A stretch of DNA of 59,325 nucleotides from an uncultured Bacilli bacterium (GTDB taxonomy: Bacteria > Bacillota_I > Bacilli_A > RF39 > UBA660): the NCBI GenBank assembly GCA_947631155.1, contig CANRKG010000009.1, forward strand, positions 1 to 59,325, given 5' to 3'. Position numbers and translations under genes: made by a program. The notes under the pieces were generated by a model. It was not told the origin of the DNA, did not search any database, and worked only from the letters and a program-made list of their open reading frames with translations. Each line of letters starts with the position of its first letter. Positions within the stretch are counted from its first letter, which is position 1. Shown here in pieces: positions 50,034-59,325 of this stretch.

Positions 50034-52949
50034 TTAATTACTTGTAAATACAAATGTATATTCAGAATCTGCCTCATCTTCAAATGACTTATCATTTGCT
50101 AAGATTATCTTAACTTTTATTTTTCCTTTAATTTTTGTTAAATCATCAAAAGTCATTTTTAATGGATTGTCTATTCCTGTTGCTTCCATAAACGGATCTA
50201 AGAACTGATCAATATAATCAAACATAGTGCTTGTATCTTTAACCATTTCAGCTGTAATTTCTGCCTTTTCGCTATCATCAAGATAAAACTTAATAGATTT
50301 AATATATTGATTACTTAGATAATTATGTAAAGATTCGCGAAGACCTTGTCCACTTAGCGTACTATAAAGTTTTATGTTTCCTTCTTTAACTTTTTTAATT
50401 GTTATAGTATGATTAACTTTATCTACACTAACTTCAATAATTTCTTTTTTCATACTATTAAGTGCATTTTGTGAAGCCTCATCAATTGCTTGTTTTTCTG
50501 CTGCTGTTAAGACAGAAGTCCAATGTGCTGTTAAATTAAGATCGCTTGTTATAGGTGTATCAAAATTAAATTTATTTTGATCATTATACCATCCATCAAA
50601 TCTATAACCATCTCTATGTTCTGGAGTATAACTATTTTCACTTAACTTACTATTCTCATCAACAGTAACTTGTTTTTGTCCTTCACTACCACCATTATAA
50701 TTAAATGTTACCGTATGTTGTTTAATCCATTTTGCCTCCAATACAGTATCTTCTGTTATTTCTTCGTCAAAAGTGAATTTGTCTTGACCATTATACCAAC
50801 CATCAAATCTGTAACCTGCTCGTGTAGGATTTTCTAAGTCAGCTTTTTTTTCTACTTTTCCTTTATTATCTACAGTAACTGTTTTAGATCCTGTAGTATC
50901 ATCATTATAATTAAATGTTACTTTATGTGTTAAAATTTCAAATTTTATTGTATAGTCAATTTCTTCTGTTTCACTAACTTCATTATCAAGTTCAGATTTA
51001 ACAACTACTCTAACATCAATTTCTTTTTCATCTAATTTTTTTAAATTAGTATCAGATACTTCTCTTTTAGCACGAGTTGTCATTTCTTCTGAAATTACTT
51101 TATTTAAGAAGTCATTAATTTCTTCATCTAAATTTCCAGTTTCGCTAGTAAAAGTTGTTTCGTTATTATTATAAGTCATAGTAACACTTACTACTTCTTC
51201 TTTTTCTACTAAATCTTTAATATCTTCAGCAAGTTTTAAATCTTCTAACTTTTTAGTTGGGTCTGTAATAGTTACAGTAACTGTACTTGTATTTGTATCA
51301 TATACTGATTCAAAAGTACCGTTATCTGATTTACTTGCATCTAAGATATAATCTGCTTCTTTGATATCTAATTTCCAATGTGCTTTTAATTCAGTATCTT
51401 TCTTAATTTTTGTATCAAAATTAAACTTTTCTTCTTTACCACCATTTCCTGTTATATACCAATCATCAAATATATGGCCTTCTCTTGTTGGATCATCTGG
51501 TTTAGTTACTGTTTTACCATCCTCTACTGAAACAGTAGTTTTATCTTCTTGATTATCAGCACCATTATAATCAAAAGTTACATCATATTTTGTAGCTTCA
51601 ATTTTAACAGTATATTGTGTAGGATTAGCTGCATCTTTTTGAGCATAATCTTGTAGATTGATTGTTACTGTAAATTCTTTATTTATAACATCATTCATTG
51701 TTAAACTATTAATGTCTTTTTCACCAAATATAAATTTAGCATTTTCTTCATACCAAGTAAGTATATCATCATATTCTGTTTCTTTTGTTAGTTCAAAAGC
51801 TTGAACATTAGCATCTTTATATCCAAAAGTAATAGATGCGATATCTGCATTTTCCATTAATTCTTGTAATGCATCAATAATACCAGAATTCATACCTGTA
51901 ACGATTTTAGTATCAACATCTTTTACTGTTGCAGTTACAGTTCCGTCTTTTAATTCACTTAAAGTAAATACATCTTTTGCGCTTAATTTATTCATCGCTT
52001 TTTGAACTAATTCATCTGTATTTACTGTTTCTTTTTCTCCAGTAAAGTTAATTGTATAAGTTTCATTTTCTAATAAATTCTTTTTAGATACATAACTTTT
52101 TTCTTTATCTTCATCTAAGTTGATAGTTACTGTAAATTCTTTACCTACTAAATCATATGTTTTTAAGTCTTCTAGTTTTTTACCAAAGATTGTTTCAGCA
52201 TTTTCATCAAACCAATTTACAATTTCTTCAATATTTATTGTTTTACCTACTGTAGTTGTTACTTTTTCACCTTTAGAATTTGTATAGGCAAAATCTACTG
52301 ATTTTACTCCATCTTTAGCTACTAATGATGATAAACTTGCTAAAACTCCTGAATTCATTCCTTTATAAATTGATTCTTTTACTTTATTTACTTTTACAGT
52401 AATTTTTCCATCTTTTACGTTATCAGTATCTACTGTAAATAATTCATCTTTTAATCCTGACATTGCTTCTTTTACTAAATTATCAGTATCTACTATTAAT
52501 TCATCTTTGATATAATTATAATCTATATAAGTTACATCAATTTTACTTTCCTCTAATTTAGTTTCACCTATAAGATTAGAGCTTATTTTCCAACCTGTTG
52601 CAGTTATTCCATCACTTCCATATGTTCTTTCAATTAGTTGAATAGCCATCTTACCATAGATTGGAGCTGAATTAATTTCTCCATCTGCACCTGTTATATT
52701 ACTTATACTTCTTGCTGCTAACATCACATCTTGTGTAGTAAAATCTTTAATATTAGATGTAAATACATATTTTCCTATTATGTAAGCATAACTACTTTCT
52801 ACTTTATTTTTAGCATCTTGTTTTTCAATTGCTCTTCCTAATTGTTGTAGAGTCAATTCTTTTGCTAAAGTAGGTGTCATACTTGCAAATAATGTAATTA
52901 TAAATGTTATTACCGTAAAGGTAATTAATTTATGTATACTTTTCTTCAT
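50034..52949 (-). CDS. Large secreted surface protein with InlB-type repeats
   Basis: 971 residues. A signal peptide (about residues 1-30, cleaved near TLAKE) precedes three or more related modules of about 130 residues (for example YDDILTWYEENAKFIFGEKDINSLTMNDVINKEFTVTINL and its relatives). Three Listeria/InlB B repeats follow, each with GYRFDGWYN-type cores (about 455-525, 665-735, 735-800), then another module. There is no LPXTG, LysM or membrane anchor at the C-terminus (EYTFVFTSN), so anchoring is unclear. Ribosome-binding site GGGGAGAAG upstream. Probably an adhesin. Confidence 0.8.
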   Translation of the reverse strand: MKKSIHKLITFTVITFIITLFASMTPTLAKELTLQQLGRAIEKQDAKNKVESSYAYIIGKYVFTSNIKDFTTQDVMLAARSISNITGADGEINSAPIYGKMAIQLIERTYGSDGITATGWKISSNLIGETKLEESKIDVTYIDYNYIKDELIVDTDNLVKEAMSGLKDELFTVDTDNVKDGKITVKVNKVKESIYKGMNSGVLASLSSLVAKDGVKSVDFAYTNSKGEKVTTTVGKTINIEEIVNWFDENAETIFGKKLEDLKTYDLVGKEFTVTINLDEDKEKSYVSKKNLLENETYTINFTGEKETVNTDELVQKAMNKLSAKDVFTLSELKDGTVTATVKDVDTKIVTGMNSGIIDALQELMENADIASITFGYKDANVQAFELTKETEYDDILTWYEENAKFIFGEKDINSLTMNDVINKEFTVTINLQDYAQKDAANPTQYTVKIEATKYDVTFDYNGADNQEDKTTVSVEDGKTVTKPDDPTREGHIFDDWYITGNGGKEEKFNFDTKIKKDTELKAHWKLDIKEADYILDASKSDNGTFESVYDTNTSTVTVTITDPTKKLEDLKLAEDIKDLVEKEEVVSVTMTYNNNETTFTSETGNLDEEINDFLNKVISEEMTTRAKREVSDTNLKKLDEKEIDVRVVVKSELDNEVSETEEIDYTIKFEILTHKVTFNYNDDTTGSKTVTVDNKGKVEKKADLENPTRAGYRFDGWYNGQDKFTFDEEITEDTVLEAKWIKQHTVTFNYNGGSEGQKQVTVDENSKLSENSYTPEHRDGYRFDGWYNDQNKFNFDTPITSDLNLTAHWTSVLTAAEKQAIDEASQNALNSMKKEIIEVSVDKVNHTITIKKVKEGNIKLYSTLSGQGLRESLHNYLSNQYIKSIKFYLDDSEKAEITAEMVKDTSTMFDYIDQFLDPFMEATGIDNPLKMTFDDLTKIKGKIKVKIILANDKSFEDEADSEYTFVFTSN

Positions 52950-52961
52950 ATTTCTTCTCCC

Positions 52962-53897
52962 CTACTTATAAATTACCGAAGCTTTAACTGTGCTTCCATT
53001 ATTTAATATTAAATCTACACTAGTAATTGTTTTATCTATATTTACTGATGTAATTGTACCACTATTTGGTTTTACTGGTCGATTATTATATTTAAAGGCT
53101 TTATAATTTGTTATAGTACTACCATTTTCGGTTACGCTAAAATAATATCTTGCAACATTATTTGTTACTTCCTGAACATCTTCTGTTATTGTTATTACAT
53201 ATTTCGTTGTTGGTTTTGTTGAACCAGGTGTTGATTGTGTATTACCATTATTTTCGTTAATCTCACTAGAGGTTGATTTCTTTGCAGCTGATCCATAATT
53301 TGTAGTATTTTCATTATTATTTGTTTCTGAATTTCCATATTCTTGTACTGTTATTGTACATTTTGCTTTATATTTTCCATCCTTGGTTTTTACTGTTATT
53401 GTAACTTTTCCTGCTTTTAATGCCTTTATCTTTCCATTCTTATCTACTGTTACAATATTTTTATCACTTGATGTCCAAATTAAATCTTTTAATTTTACTC
53501 CTTTTGGTAAGGATGCTATTTCTATTACAGATTCATCACCTATTTCTAGCATTAAATCATCTATACTTAAACTTATTCCTTTATCCAATTTCCATCTAGC
53601 TTCTAATTTTATATTCTTGGTTATCTTAGTATTAAATTTAAACAATTTATCTTTATAATACCATCCTATGAATACATAGCCTTTTTTGGTTGGATCTTTA
53701 GGTCTTTTTATATTTTCATTTTCTTTGACTGTTAATTTATCTACTATACTACCTCCATTACTATCAAAGGTTACAGTATATTTTTTATCAGCATTACACC
53801 CCTTCATTAATAGTAAAATTATTACTATCAATAAAATGATTCCAGCTACTATTCCAATAACAGTCTTTGTGGTAACTTCATTGTTATTTTTCTTCAT
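52962..53897 (-). CDS. Membrane-anchored InlB-repeat / Big_2 surface protein
   Basis: 311 residues from ATG 53897 (MKKNNNEVTTKTV), with GGGAGG upstream. A membrane anchor (VIGIVAGIILLIVIILLLMKGC, with Cys) precedes an InlB B repeat (YTVTFDSNGGSIVDKLTV...GYVFIGWYYKDKLF). A Big_2-like Ig domain follows (SIDDLMLEIGDESVIEIASL...DKNGKIKALKAGKVTITVKTKDGKY), then a Thr/Asn linker and a C-terminal beta domain. It lies 13 bases upstream of the large surface protein gene, so the two are coexpressed; it may anchor its larger neighbour. Confidence 0.8.
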   Translation of the reverse strand: MKKNNNEVTTKTVIGIVAGIILLIVIILLLMKGCNADKKYTVTFDSNGGSIVDKLTVKENENIKRPKDPTKKGYVFIGWYYKDKLFKFNTKITKNIKLEARWKLDKGISLSIDDLMLEIGDESVIEIASLPKGVKLKDLIWTSSDKNIVTVDKNGKIKALKAGKVTITVKTKDGKYKAKCTITVQEYGNSETNNNENTTNYGSAAKKSTSSEINENNGNTQSTPGSTKPTTKYVITITEDVQEVTNNVARYYFSVTENGSTITNYKAFKYNNRPVKPNSGTITSVNIDKTITSVDLILNNGSTVKASVIYK

Positions 53898-54011
53898 ATT
53901 CACTTTTCCTCCCTTTATTATTTTGTGAATTAAGTGCCTGCTTTCTAAAACAAATAACAATTATTATCAACAACAATATATTATAATTCTATGCTTTATA
54001 GTACTATTTTA

Positions 54012-54068
54012 TTAAAATATCACTCCCCCTGTATCGTAATTAATGGATAAATCACCAGATTGCCCCAT
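54012..54068 (-). CDS. Possible 18-residue leader peptide
   Basis: ATG 54068 preceded by AGGTG encodes MGQSGDLSINYDTGGVIF in a patch of higher GC upstream of the surface protein operon. A TATACT box lies shortly before. Coding is doubtful; it could also be part of an RNA leader. Confidence 0.25.
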   Translation of the reverse strand: MGQSGDLSINYDTGGVIF

Positions 54069-54513
54069 ATAGCACCTATAGTATAACATTTTTTTTAAAA
54101 ATTGCAATGTTTTTTTATTAAAATCTTACGAATTATATACATATAATTCACGTTTTGCCCCTGTACACAGACTATATAAAGTAAATTTCTTTCATTTTTT
54201 CGATAACTATTTTCTCTATTATTATATACAATTACACAAGCAAAGTCTAAATACTTAGATAAATATGAGGGTATAACTATTAATTTCTTATAAAATTTAC
54301 TAGTAGTTTCTTCAATTAAATCTACCTTTATTTCATCTTTAGTAATAATAGCTATACATTTATATTTAAAAATTTTAAACACGCTAACGCAGACATATTG
54401 CTAGGTCTTTTTTTAACATATAATCATATAACTCATTGCCATTTTTACAAAAAGATTTAATTATTTTGATAGTGGACAATATTTAATATGCAAATTACCA
54501 TAAAAAAAGAGAA
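54069..54513. other. Spacer without a convincing gene
   Basis: One minus-strand frame of 95 codons (54095-54382) is open, but it lacks a ribosome-binding site and has odd composition. I treat it as probably noncoding. Confidence 0.4.
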
Positions 54514-54529
54514 TTAAATTCTCTTTATT
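54502..54529 (-). terminator. Terminator of clpB
   Basis: Minus strand AAAGAGAATT and AATTCTCTTT followed by TTTT; it overlaps the clpB stop codon. Confidence 0.8.
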
Positions 54530-56619
54530 ATGAAATTATTATTAATATAATCAATTTCTAATGTATCGTTTTGTTTTACTTCATTATTAATAATCATTTT
54601 AGCTAACTTAGTTTCAACAATACGACTAACACATCTTTTTAATGGTCTTGCCCCATAATTGATGTCAAAACCTTCATTAATTAAATTTTGACGAGCAGTT
54701 TCTGTTAAAGTAATATGAATATTTAATTGTTTTAATCTTGTTTCAATGTCCTTTATAATTTTATCTAAGATTAAAGAAATTGATTCTTGATCTAATGATT
54801 TAAATATAATTACTTCATCAATTCTATTGATAAACTCGGGACGTAAATAATTAGTTAATTCTTTGGTAACTAATTCGCTATGGCCATCTAAAATGTGTTC
54901 GCTTCCAATATTAGAAGTCATTATTATAATCGTATTCTTAAAGTCCACTGTACGACCATTAGAATCTGTAACTCTACCATCATCAAGAATTTGCAACAAT
55001 AAATTTAAAACTTCTGGATGAGCTTTTTCAACTTCATCAAATAAAACTATGCTATAAGGATTTCTTCTAACTGCTTCTGTAAGCTGTCCTCCTTCTTCAT
55101 AACCAACATATCCTGGAGGAGAACCAATTAAACGAGATACACTAAATTTTTCCATATACTCGCTCATATCGATTCTAATCATATGACGTTCATCATCAAA
55201 TAATTCATATGCTAATGTCCTAGCTATTTCGGTTTTTCCAACTCCAGTTGGTCCTAAGAATAAGAAAGAACCAATTGGCCTATTAGGATCTTTAATTCCA
55301 CTACGGCTTTTTAAGATTGCATCACTAACTAATTTAATTGCTTCATCTTGTCCCATGACTCTTTTTTTCATGTTATCTTCCAAATGTAATAATTTTTCTT
55401 TTTCACTGCTCATTAATTTTGTAATTGGAATATTCGTCCATTTAGCAATTATTTTCGCTATATCATCTCCAGTTACAACATCACTAAGTAATTTATTTTC
55501 TGAGCTTTGACGAAGTTCTTCTAATTCTTTTTCCAATTTTGGTATTGTTCCATGGCGAAGTACTGCGGCTTTTTCTAAATCATATTCATTTTCGGCTTTA
55601 TCCAAATCAAATTTAGCCTTCTCTATTTTTTCTTTCATTGATTTAATATCTTTATTTAAATTTTTTTCACGATTCCAATTTTCTGTTAATTCTTTTTCAC
55701 GATCGTTTAAGGTATCTAATTGTTGTTCAATTTCCTCACGTCTTTTTTTAGATTGTTCATCTTTTTCTTTCTTAATAGCTTCCTTTTCAATTTGTAATTT
55801 CATAATTTTTCTAGTTAATTGGTCTAATTCAGTAGGAACTGAATCCATCTGAACTCTAATTGTAGCACAAGCTTCATCCACTAAATCTATAGCTTTATCT
55901 GGTAAATATCGATCAGTGATATAACGATTTGACAGTGTAGCAGCAGAAATTAAAGCTTGATCTTTAATAGTAACTCCATGATGAATTTCAAAACGTTCTT
56001 TTAAACCACGTAAAATAGTTATAGTATCCTCAACTGTTGGTTCTGAAACTTTAATTTTTTGAAAACGTCTTTCTAAGGCTCCATCTTTTTCAATATATTT
56101 TCGATATTCATTTAAAGTTGTGGCCCCAATCACATGAATTTCACCACGTGCTAGCATTGGTTTTAAAATATTGGAAACATCCATGGCTCCTTCTGTATTT
56201 CCAGTTCCTACAATCATATGAATTTCATCAATAAACATGATAATATCCCCAGAACTTTTTTTCACTTCAGCTAAAACTTTTTTCAATCTTTCCTCAAATT
56301 CACCACGAAATTTGGCCCCTGCTATTAAGGCGGCTAAATCAAGTTCCCATAAAGTTTTATCTTTAAGACTTGTCGGAACATCACCTTTAATAATACGTAA
56401 AGCTAAACCTTCTACAATCGCAGTTTTTCCAACACCAGGTTCTCCTATCAATACTGGGTTATTTTTTGTTTTTCGTGATAAAATTCTTGTAATTCCACGA
56501 ATTTCTTCATCTCTACCAATAACTGGATCAATTTTACCATCTTTAGCATCTTGAGTAATGTTACGACCATATTTTTCTAAAACATCTTCTTGTTCTTCTG
56601 TTTGATTATATCCATACAT
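54514..56619 (-). CDS. clpB: ClpB-type disaggregase lacking the N domain
   Basis: 701 residues from ATG 56619 ([22 protein letters not shown]), with GAGGGGTGA upstream. It begins directly at the first AAA+ domain (Walker [10 protein letters not shown], Walker [11 protein letters not shown]). The ClpB coiled-coil middle domain (about 375-490) and the second AAA+ domain follow ([20 protein letters not shown], arginine finger region [10 protein letters not shown]). Usual ClpB has about 860 residues; the missing about 150 are the Clp_N domain. It refolds aggregated proteins with DnaK. It is controlled by CIRCE. Confidence 0.93.
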   Translation of the reverse strand: MYGYNQTEEQEDVLEKYGRNITQDAKDGKIDPVIGRDEEIRGITRILSRKTKNNPVLIGEPGVGKTAIVEGLALRIIKGDVPTSLKDKTLWELDLAALIAGAKFRGEFEERLKKVLAEVKKSSGDIIMFIDEIHMIVGTGNTEGAMDVSNILKPMLARGEIHVIGATTLNEYRKYIEKDGALERRFQKIKVSEPTVEDTITILRGLKERFEIHHGVTIKDQALISAATLSNRYITDRYLPDKAIDLVDEACATIRVQMDSVPTELDQLTRKIMKLQIEKEAIKKEKDEQSKKRREEIEQQLDTLNDREKELTENWNREKNLNKDIKSMKEKIEKAKFDLDKAENEYDLEKAAVLRHGTIPKLEKELEELRQSSENKLLSDVVTGDDIAKIIAKWTNIPITKLMSSEKEKLLHLEDNMKKRVMGQDEAIKLVSDAILKSRSGIKDPNRPIGSFLFLGPTGVGKTEIARTLAYELFDDERHMIRIDMSEYMEKFSVSRLIGSPPGYVGYEEGGQLTEAVRRNPYSIVLFDEVEKAHPEVLNLLLQILDDGRVTDSNGRTVDFKNTIIIMTSNIGSEHILDGHSELVTKELTNYLRPEFINRIDEVIIFKSLDQESISLILDKIIKDIETRLKQLNIHITLTETARQNLINEGFDINYGARPLKRCVSRIVETKLAKMIINNEVKQNDTLEIDYINNNFIIKRI

Positions 56620-56639
56620 ATTATCACCCCTCAATATGT

Positions 56640-56680
56640 ATTATAGCATTTTATTAGCACTTGTCAAGTAAGAGTGCTAA
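56640..56680 (-). promoter_or_regulatory. CIRCE operator overlapping the clpB promoter
   Basis: TTAGCACTT-N9-GAGTGCTAA at 56654-56680 matches CIRCE with a single change. The promoter on the minus strand (TTGACA 56662-56667, 16 bases, TATAAT 56640-56645) has its -35 box inside the operator, so HrcA binding would block it. It indicates heat-inducible clpB. Confidence 0.92.
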
Positions 56681-56710
56681 TTTTGGTTTAAATTTTTCGT
56701 ACAGTTTTAT

Positions 56711-58075
56711 TTAAGCATTTTTAGAATATTGAATAATATCATACCATGTCGCAGCCCCTACCACTCCATTTACAGGTAAATTTAAAATTTCCTGTAGCAC
56801 TCTAACAGACTGTTCTGTTAAATCATCAAATATACCTGTTACTCTAACTCCAGGAATATTTTTCTTATTTTTACAAATTTGTAATAAAAATTTTTGAAGT
56901 CTTCTAACATCATCTCCACTTATACCATTACTTAGTTGTCTACCACTAAAGAATTCATCTTCATAATTTAAATATTCATCAGGAATAGAATTAATAACAT
57001 TATTATATACTTCTGTTAGTTTAGCCCAAGTTACATTATTAACTACCCCCGTAACTGGTAATCCATATTTTCTTTGAAATGCTTCTACCATAATAACTGT
57101 GTTTTCATCATACTTCATATTACCTGGCATTCCTAAAAATGGTAATTCTGAATCAAAATAAGAAATTGTTCTTAACAGGTAATGAAGTAATCTAATATAA
57201 ATCCCTTGATCTAAATAATTTAACTCATTTTCATATAAAAGTTCTGCTTCTTCTAAAGAAATACCTTCCGAATTTAAATCCGATATTTTTTTAACACTAT
57301 TATATATATATTTAATTTGATACCAAGTACCTTTATCTACAATTCCATTAGGTTCTAAGTTAAAAATATTTTGAAAAGCTTTAACACTATTTTCAGTTTC
57401 TACTGTAAAAATATCATTACTTTCATCATTTTCTGGAATAGCTGGATAATTTTTTCTTATTCGATTTAATTCTCTTTTTAAAATAATAACCATATTCCCT
57501 GCTGAACCTAGTTGAAAAGGAAAACCAGGATATGACATTACATTATCCGCTAAAGGAGCATTATATACAATTTCTATATTATCACCATAATAATAATTTA
57601 AAATTTCTAAAGGAGATTTTCCTTGATTTGCTAACGTTACACTTCCCCATTGTGACAAGCCTTTATCACAGGTGTCATCTTTTCCTGAACAATACTGAGC
57701 AAATAAAGGTTGAACTTGACCATCTCTTACAATATAATTATTAAAAATATCATCAACAATTTGGACAATATTTTCATAAAATTCTCGGTCTTCAATAAAG
57801 GTTTGATCATATTCAGGTAAAGAAGTGATATCAAAATCATAACCTCTAGAACGGTACCACTCATTATAAACACGATTTAAAGCAAATGATACTTCAGCTA
57901 AAACATTGGCTTTTATAGCATCAGTGGGCCAGTTAGGATAAATTTCACTAGAAGCAACATTCTTAATATATTCTGAAAAAGGAACAGAAATATTCTTGGC
58001 ATTTGGATCATCAGGTGCTCCTAAATGTACCACAATATTTGTAGGAATAGTAGGTTTAATATAATTTTGAGCCAT
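56711..58075 (-). CDS. SpoIID-domain protein with peptidoglycan-binding repeats
   Basis: 454 residues. The N-terminal about 190 residues match the SpoIID-type domain: PFSEYIKNVASSEIYPNWPTDAIKANVLAEVSFALNRVYNEWY, with the catalytic-type Glu, and SQWGSVTLANQGKSPLEILNYYYG. Three PG_binding_1 repeats follow (around 215-265, 280-350 and 380-450; each 'G.....vk.fQ..f.l...G.vd..TW'). No signal peptide is seen, so it may act on the spore or cell wall from inside, or leave by another route. It shares a one-base overlap with the next gene. Confidence 0.85.
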   Translation of the reverse strand: MAQNYIKPTIPTNIVVHLGAPDDPNAKNISVPFSEYIKNVASSEIYPNWPTDAIKANVLAEVSFALNRVYNEWYRSRGYDFDITSLPEYDQTFIEDREFYENIVQIVDDIFNNYIVRDGQVQPLFAQYCSGKDDTCDKGLSQWGSVTLANQGKSPLEILNYYYGDNIEIVYNAPLADNVMSYPGFPFQLGSAGNMVIILKRELNRIRKNYPAIPENDESNDIFTVETENSVKAFQNIFNLEPNGIVDKGTWYQIKYIYNSVKKISDLNSEGISLEEAELLYENELNYLDQGIYIRLLHYLLRTISYFDSELPFLGMPGNMKYDENTVIMVEAFQRKYGLPVTGVVNNVTWAKLTEVYNNVINSIPDEYLNYEDEFFSGRQLSNGISGDDVRRLQKFLLQICKNKKNIPGVRVTGIFDDLTEQSVRVLQEILNLPVNGVVGAATWYDIIQYSKNA

Positions 58076-58482
58076 TAATATGATCCTCCCACATTATTTG
58101 GTAACATTTTAATATATTGTAGTACTTTAACGTCTCCAAACATAGCTACTTCATATTTCTTATCTGTATGATAATTTCCATTACTTACATTCAATTGATA
58201 TGTTGTATATTTAGGAATTTCAAAAGTTTCTGCATTGTATTCACCACCAGGCGCAGGCAATTTAATATTATCAATTATGCCACTATCATTAGTTAGTCCT
58301 TCAAAAAACAAAACTTGATCTTGATCAATGACTTTGTTGATAGACACTTTAGCATTAGCAATAGGAATTGCTTGATCAGCAGTGAAAACTTGTACTTTTA
58401 ATATTCCTATTGCTGGATTTTCCAGTATAAATTTTTTATATCCTTCTGTTTTCTCATATTCTTCTAATGACATTTCATTCAT
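58075..58482 (-). CDS. Carboxypeptidase-regulatory-like domain protein
   Basis: 135 residues. GILKVQVFTADQAIPIANAKVSINKVIDQDQVLFFEGLTNDSGIIDNIKLPAP is the Ig-like CarboxypepD_reg fold, followed by YTTYQLNVSNGNYHTDKKYEVAMFGDVKVLQYIKMLPN. It lies between the LysM and SpoIID-domain genes, a cluster seen in clostridia-like genomes and probably a wall or spore-coat set. Confidence 0.8.
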   Translation of the reverse strand: MNEMSLEEYEKTEGYKKFILENPAIGILKVQVFTADQAIPIANAKVSINKVIDQDQVLFFEGLTNDSGIIDNIKLPAPGGEYNAETFEIPKYTTYQLNVSNGNYHTDKKYEVAMFGDVKVLQYIKMLPNNVGGSY

Positions 58483-59168
58483 TATGATTCCTCCTTAATT
58501 TTTAATACTTGACCAATATCTAAATCCATAGATGATAAATTATTTAATTTCATAATCGCATCTACAGTAGTGTTATAGCGTCTCGCAATATTATACAAGT
58601 TATCATTCTTTTTTACTGTATATGTAATATAATTATTTTCAAATTCATCGTATCCTTCACCATAACATTCTTCTATTCCCATCATATTTTCTTTAACACG
58701 AATTTTTAATATTTGTCCTAGCGATAATAGATTACTGGTTAAATTATTATCTTTTTTTATCTGCTCTACTGAAGTATTAAAATCTTTGGCAATTGAATAT
58801 ATGCTATCACCTTTTTTTACTACATAGTTTTCATATATAGGCATAGTTATAGGAGAATTACCTTCTATAGAATTTAACTCTAAATTTAATATTTGCCCTA
58901 TTTGTAAAGCATTTGATGTCAAATTATTTATTTCTTTAATCTGATTAACATCAAGTCCAAATCTTTTCGCAATATCGTATAAATTATCTCCTTTTTTTAC
59001 CACATAAGTAGTAGGTATATTGGTATCTTCTTGTATAACTATTATTTGACCAGGACTAATAATATTATTAGAAAGATTATTTAACTGTTTTATTTCATCT
59101 ACTGTAGTTCCTAATTGTTTAGCAATTCCATATAAGGAATCACCTGGTTGGACAGTATACTGTTTCAA
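58482..59168 (-). CDS. Four-LysM-domain cell-wall binding protein
   Basis: 228 residues made almost only of LysM domains (about 1-47, 53-98, 114-159, 180-225). Each has the pattern 'YvVKkGDsLY.IAkrf...v..Ik..NnL.s..l..Gq.L.i'. No signal peptide, no catalytic domain. LysM binds N-acetylglucosamine in peptidoglycan. First gene of a three-gene set with one-base overlaps. Confidence 0.92.
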   Translation of the reverse strand: MKQYTVQPGDSLYGIAKQLGTTVDEIKQLNNLSNNIISPGQIIVIQEDTNIPTTYVVKKGDNLYDIAKRFGLDVNQIKEINNLTSNALQIGQILNLELNSIEGNSPITMPIYENYVVKKGDSIYSIAKDFNTSVEQIKKDNNLTSNLLSLGQILKIRVKENMMGIEECYGEGYDEFENNYITYTVKKNDNLYNIARRYNTTVDAIMKLNNLSSMDLDIGQVLKIKEES

Positions 59169-59204
59169 TATATCACCTCAATTAATCATATGATTAACAT
59201 TAAT

Positions 59205-59241
59205 TATTAAGCATAAAAAAACAAATGATTAAATTAATTAA
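59205..59241 (-). terminator. Terminator of an upstream gene beyond the window
   Basis: Minus strand AACAAATG, loop, CATTTGTT followed by TTTTTT. It would end a minus-strand transcript entering from the right edge; the gene itself is not in view. Confidence 0.65.
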
Positions 59242-59325
59242 CCATTTGTTCAGAGTGTTGACAAAGTATCAATACTCTTTCTTTTTTTGAAAAAGTGGTG
59301 TATAATGAAAAAGTAAGAACGCTTT
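59242..59325. other. Edge spacer with a TATAAT box
   Basis: A TTGACA at 59256-59261 and a TATAAT near 59301-59306 are both on the plus strand but about 40 bases apart, so they do not form one promoter. No gene begins before the edge. Confidence 0.35.

Noticed and set aside
54095-54382. Open frame of 95 codons on the minus strand upstream of the surface genes
   Set aside because: No ribosome-binding site, unusual composition and no family resemblance; treated as noncoding.
59256-59306. Plus-strand promoter at the right edge
   Set aside because: The TTGACA and TATAAT boxes are about 40 bases apart and no matching partner box is seen.

Overview
The window is very AT-rich DNA read with the standard bacterial code (TGA is used as stop, TGG as Trp). 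The gene content points to a low-GC Bacillota, probably an uncultured gut-type Bacilli lineage (RF39/Erysipelotrichales-like): a HrcA-type CIRCE element in front of clpB, a SpoIID-domain/LysM cluster, a DUF1292 protein, InlB-type surface repeats, and a split 2-hydroxyacyl-CoA dehydratase/activase set. The taxonomy is inference.

Positions 1 to about 29475 are most of a siphovirus-type prophage. Nearly all of it reads on the minus strand. From right to left it holds a plus-strand integrase beside tRNA-Gly, a CI-like repressor facing a Cro-like gene around a palindromic operator, early genes (a DnaD-type initiator with iteron-like repeats, a DnaB-type helicase), about 15 small phage proteins including several membrane peptides, a second tyrosine recombinase, an ArpU-like late regulator, HNH endonuclease, terminase, HK97-type portal, ClpP-type protease and capsid. 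It continues with connectors, tail tube, tail chaperone, tape measure, Dit, a Gp37-like tail protein, baseplate/fibre proteins with collagen-like repeats, and a C5-cytosine methyltransferase cut by the window edge. The lysis genes and the left attachment site are not in the window. Two recoding sites are readable: a +1 site at the end of the capsid gene (CCC TAG) that would add a 233-residue Ig-like domain containing no Met, and a -1 site in the tail assembly chaperone.

Positions 29476 to 59325 are host chromosome. There is a tRNA-Cys/tRNA-Gly operon, several exported proteins (thermonuclease, thioredoxin-like), a three-gene ATP-dependent dehydratase/activase operon, an ABC-F ATPase, and a cell-wall lytic enzyme. 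Next come an ABC exporter, conserved acidic and hypothetical proteins, and a cysteine desulfurase/thioredoxin/CcdA-like redox operon. The right end has a decayed ISLre2-type transposase, two InlB-repeat surface proteins, a ClpB without the N domain under a CIRCE-embedded promoter, and a SpoIID/peptidoglycan-binding/LysM cluster.

The most striking host element lies at about 38913-39546. It is a noncoding transcription unit of roughly 0.6 kb with a perfect consensus promoter, paired 5' and 3' ends, two hairpins with the same 11-nt loop, and a strong terminator. Its length and architecture resemble the large ornate RNAs (ROOL class), but I cannot confirm the family without a covariance search.
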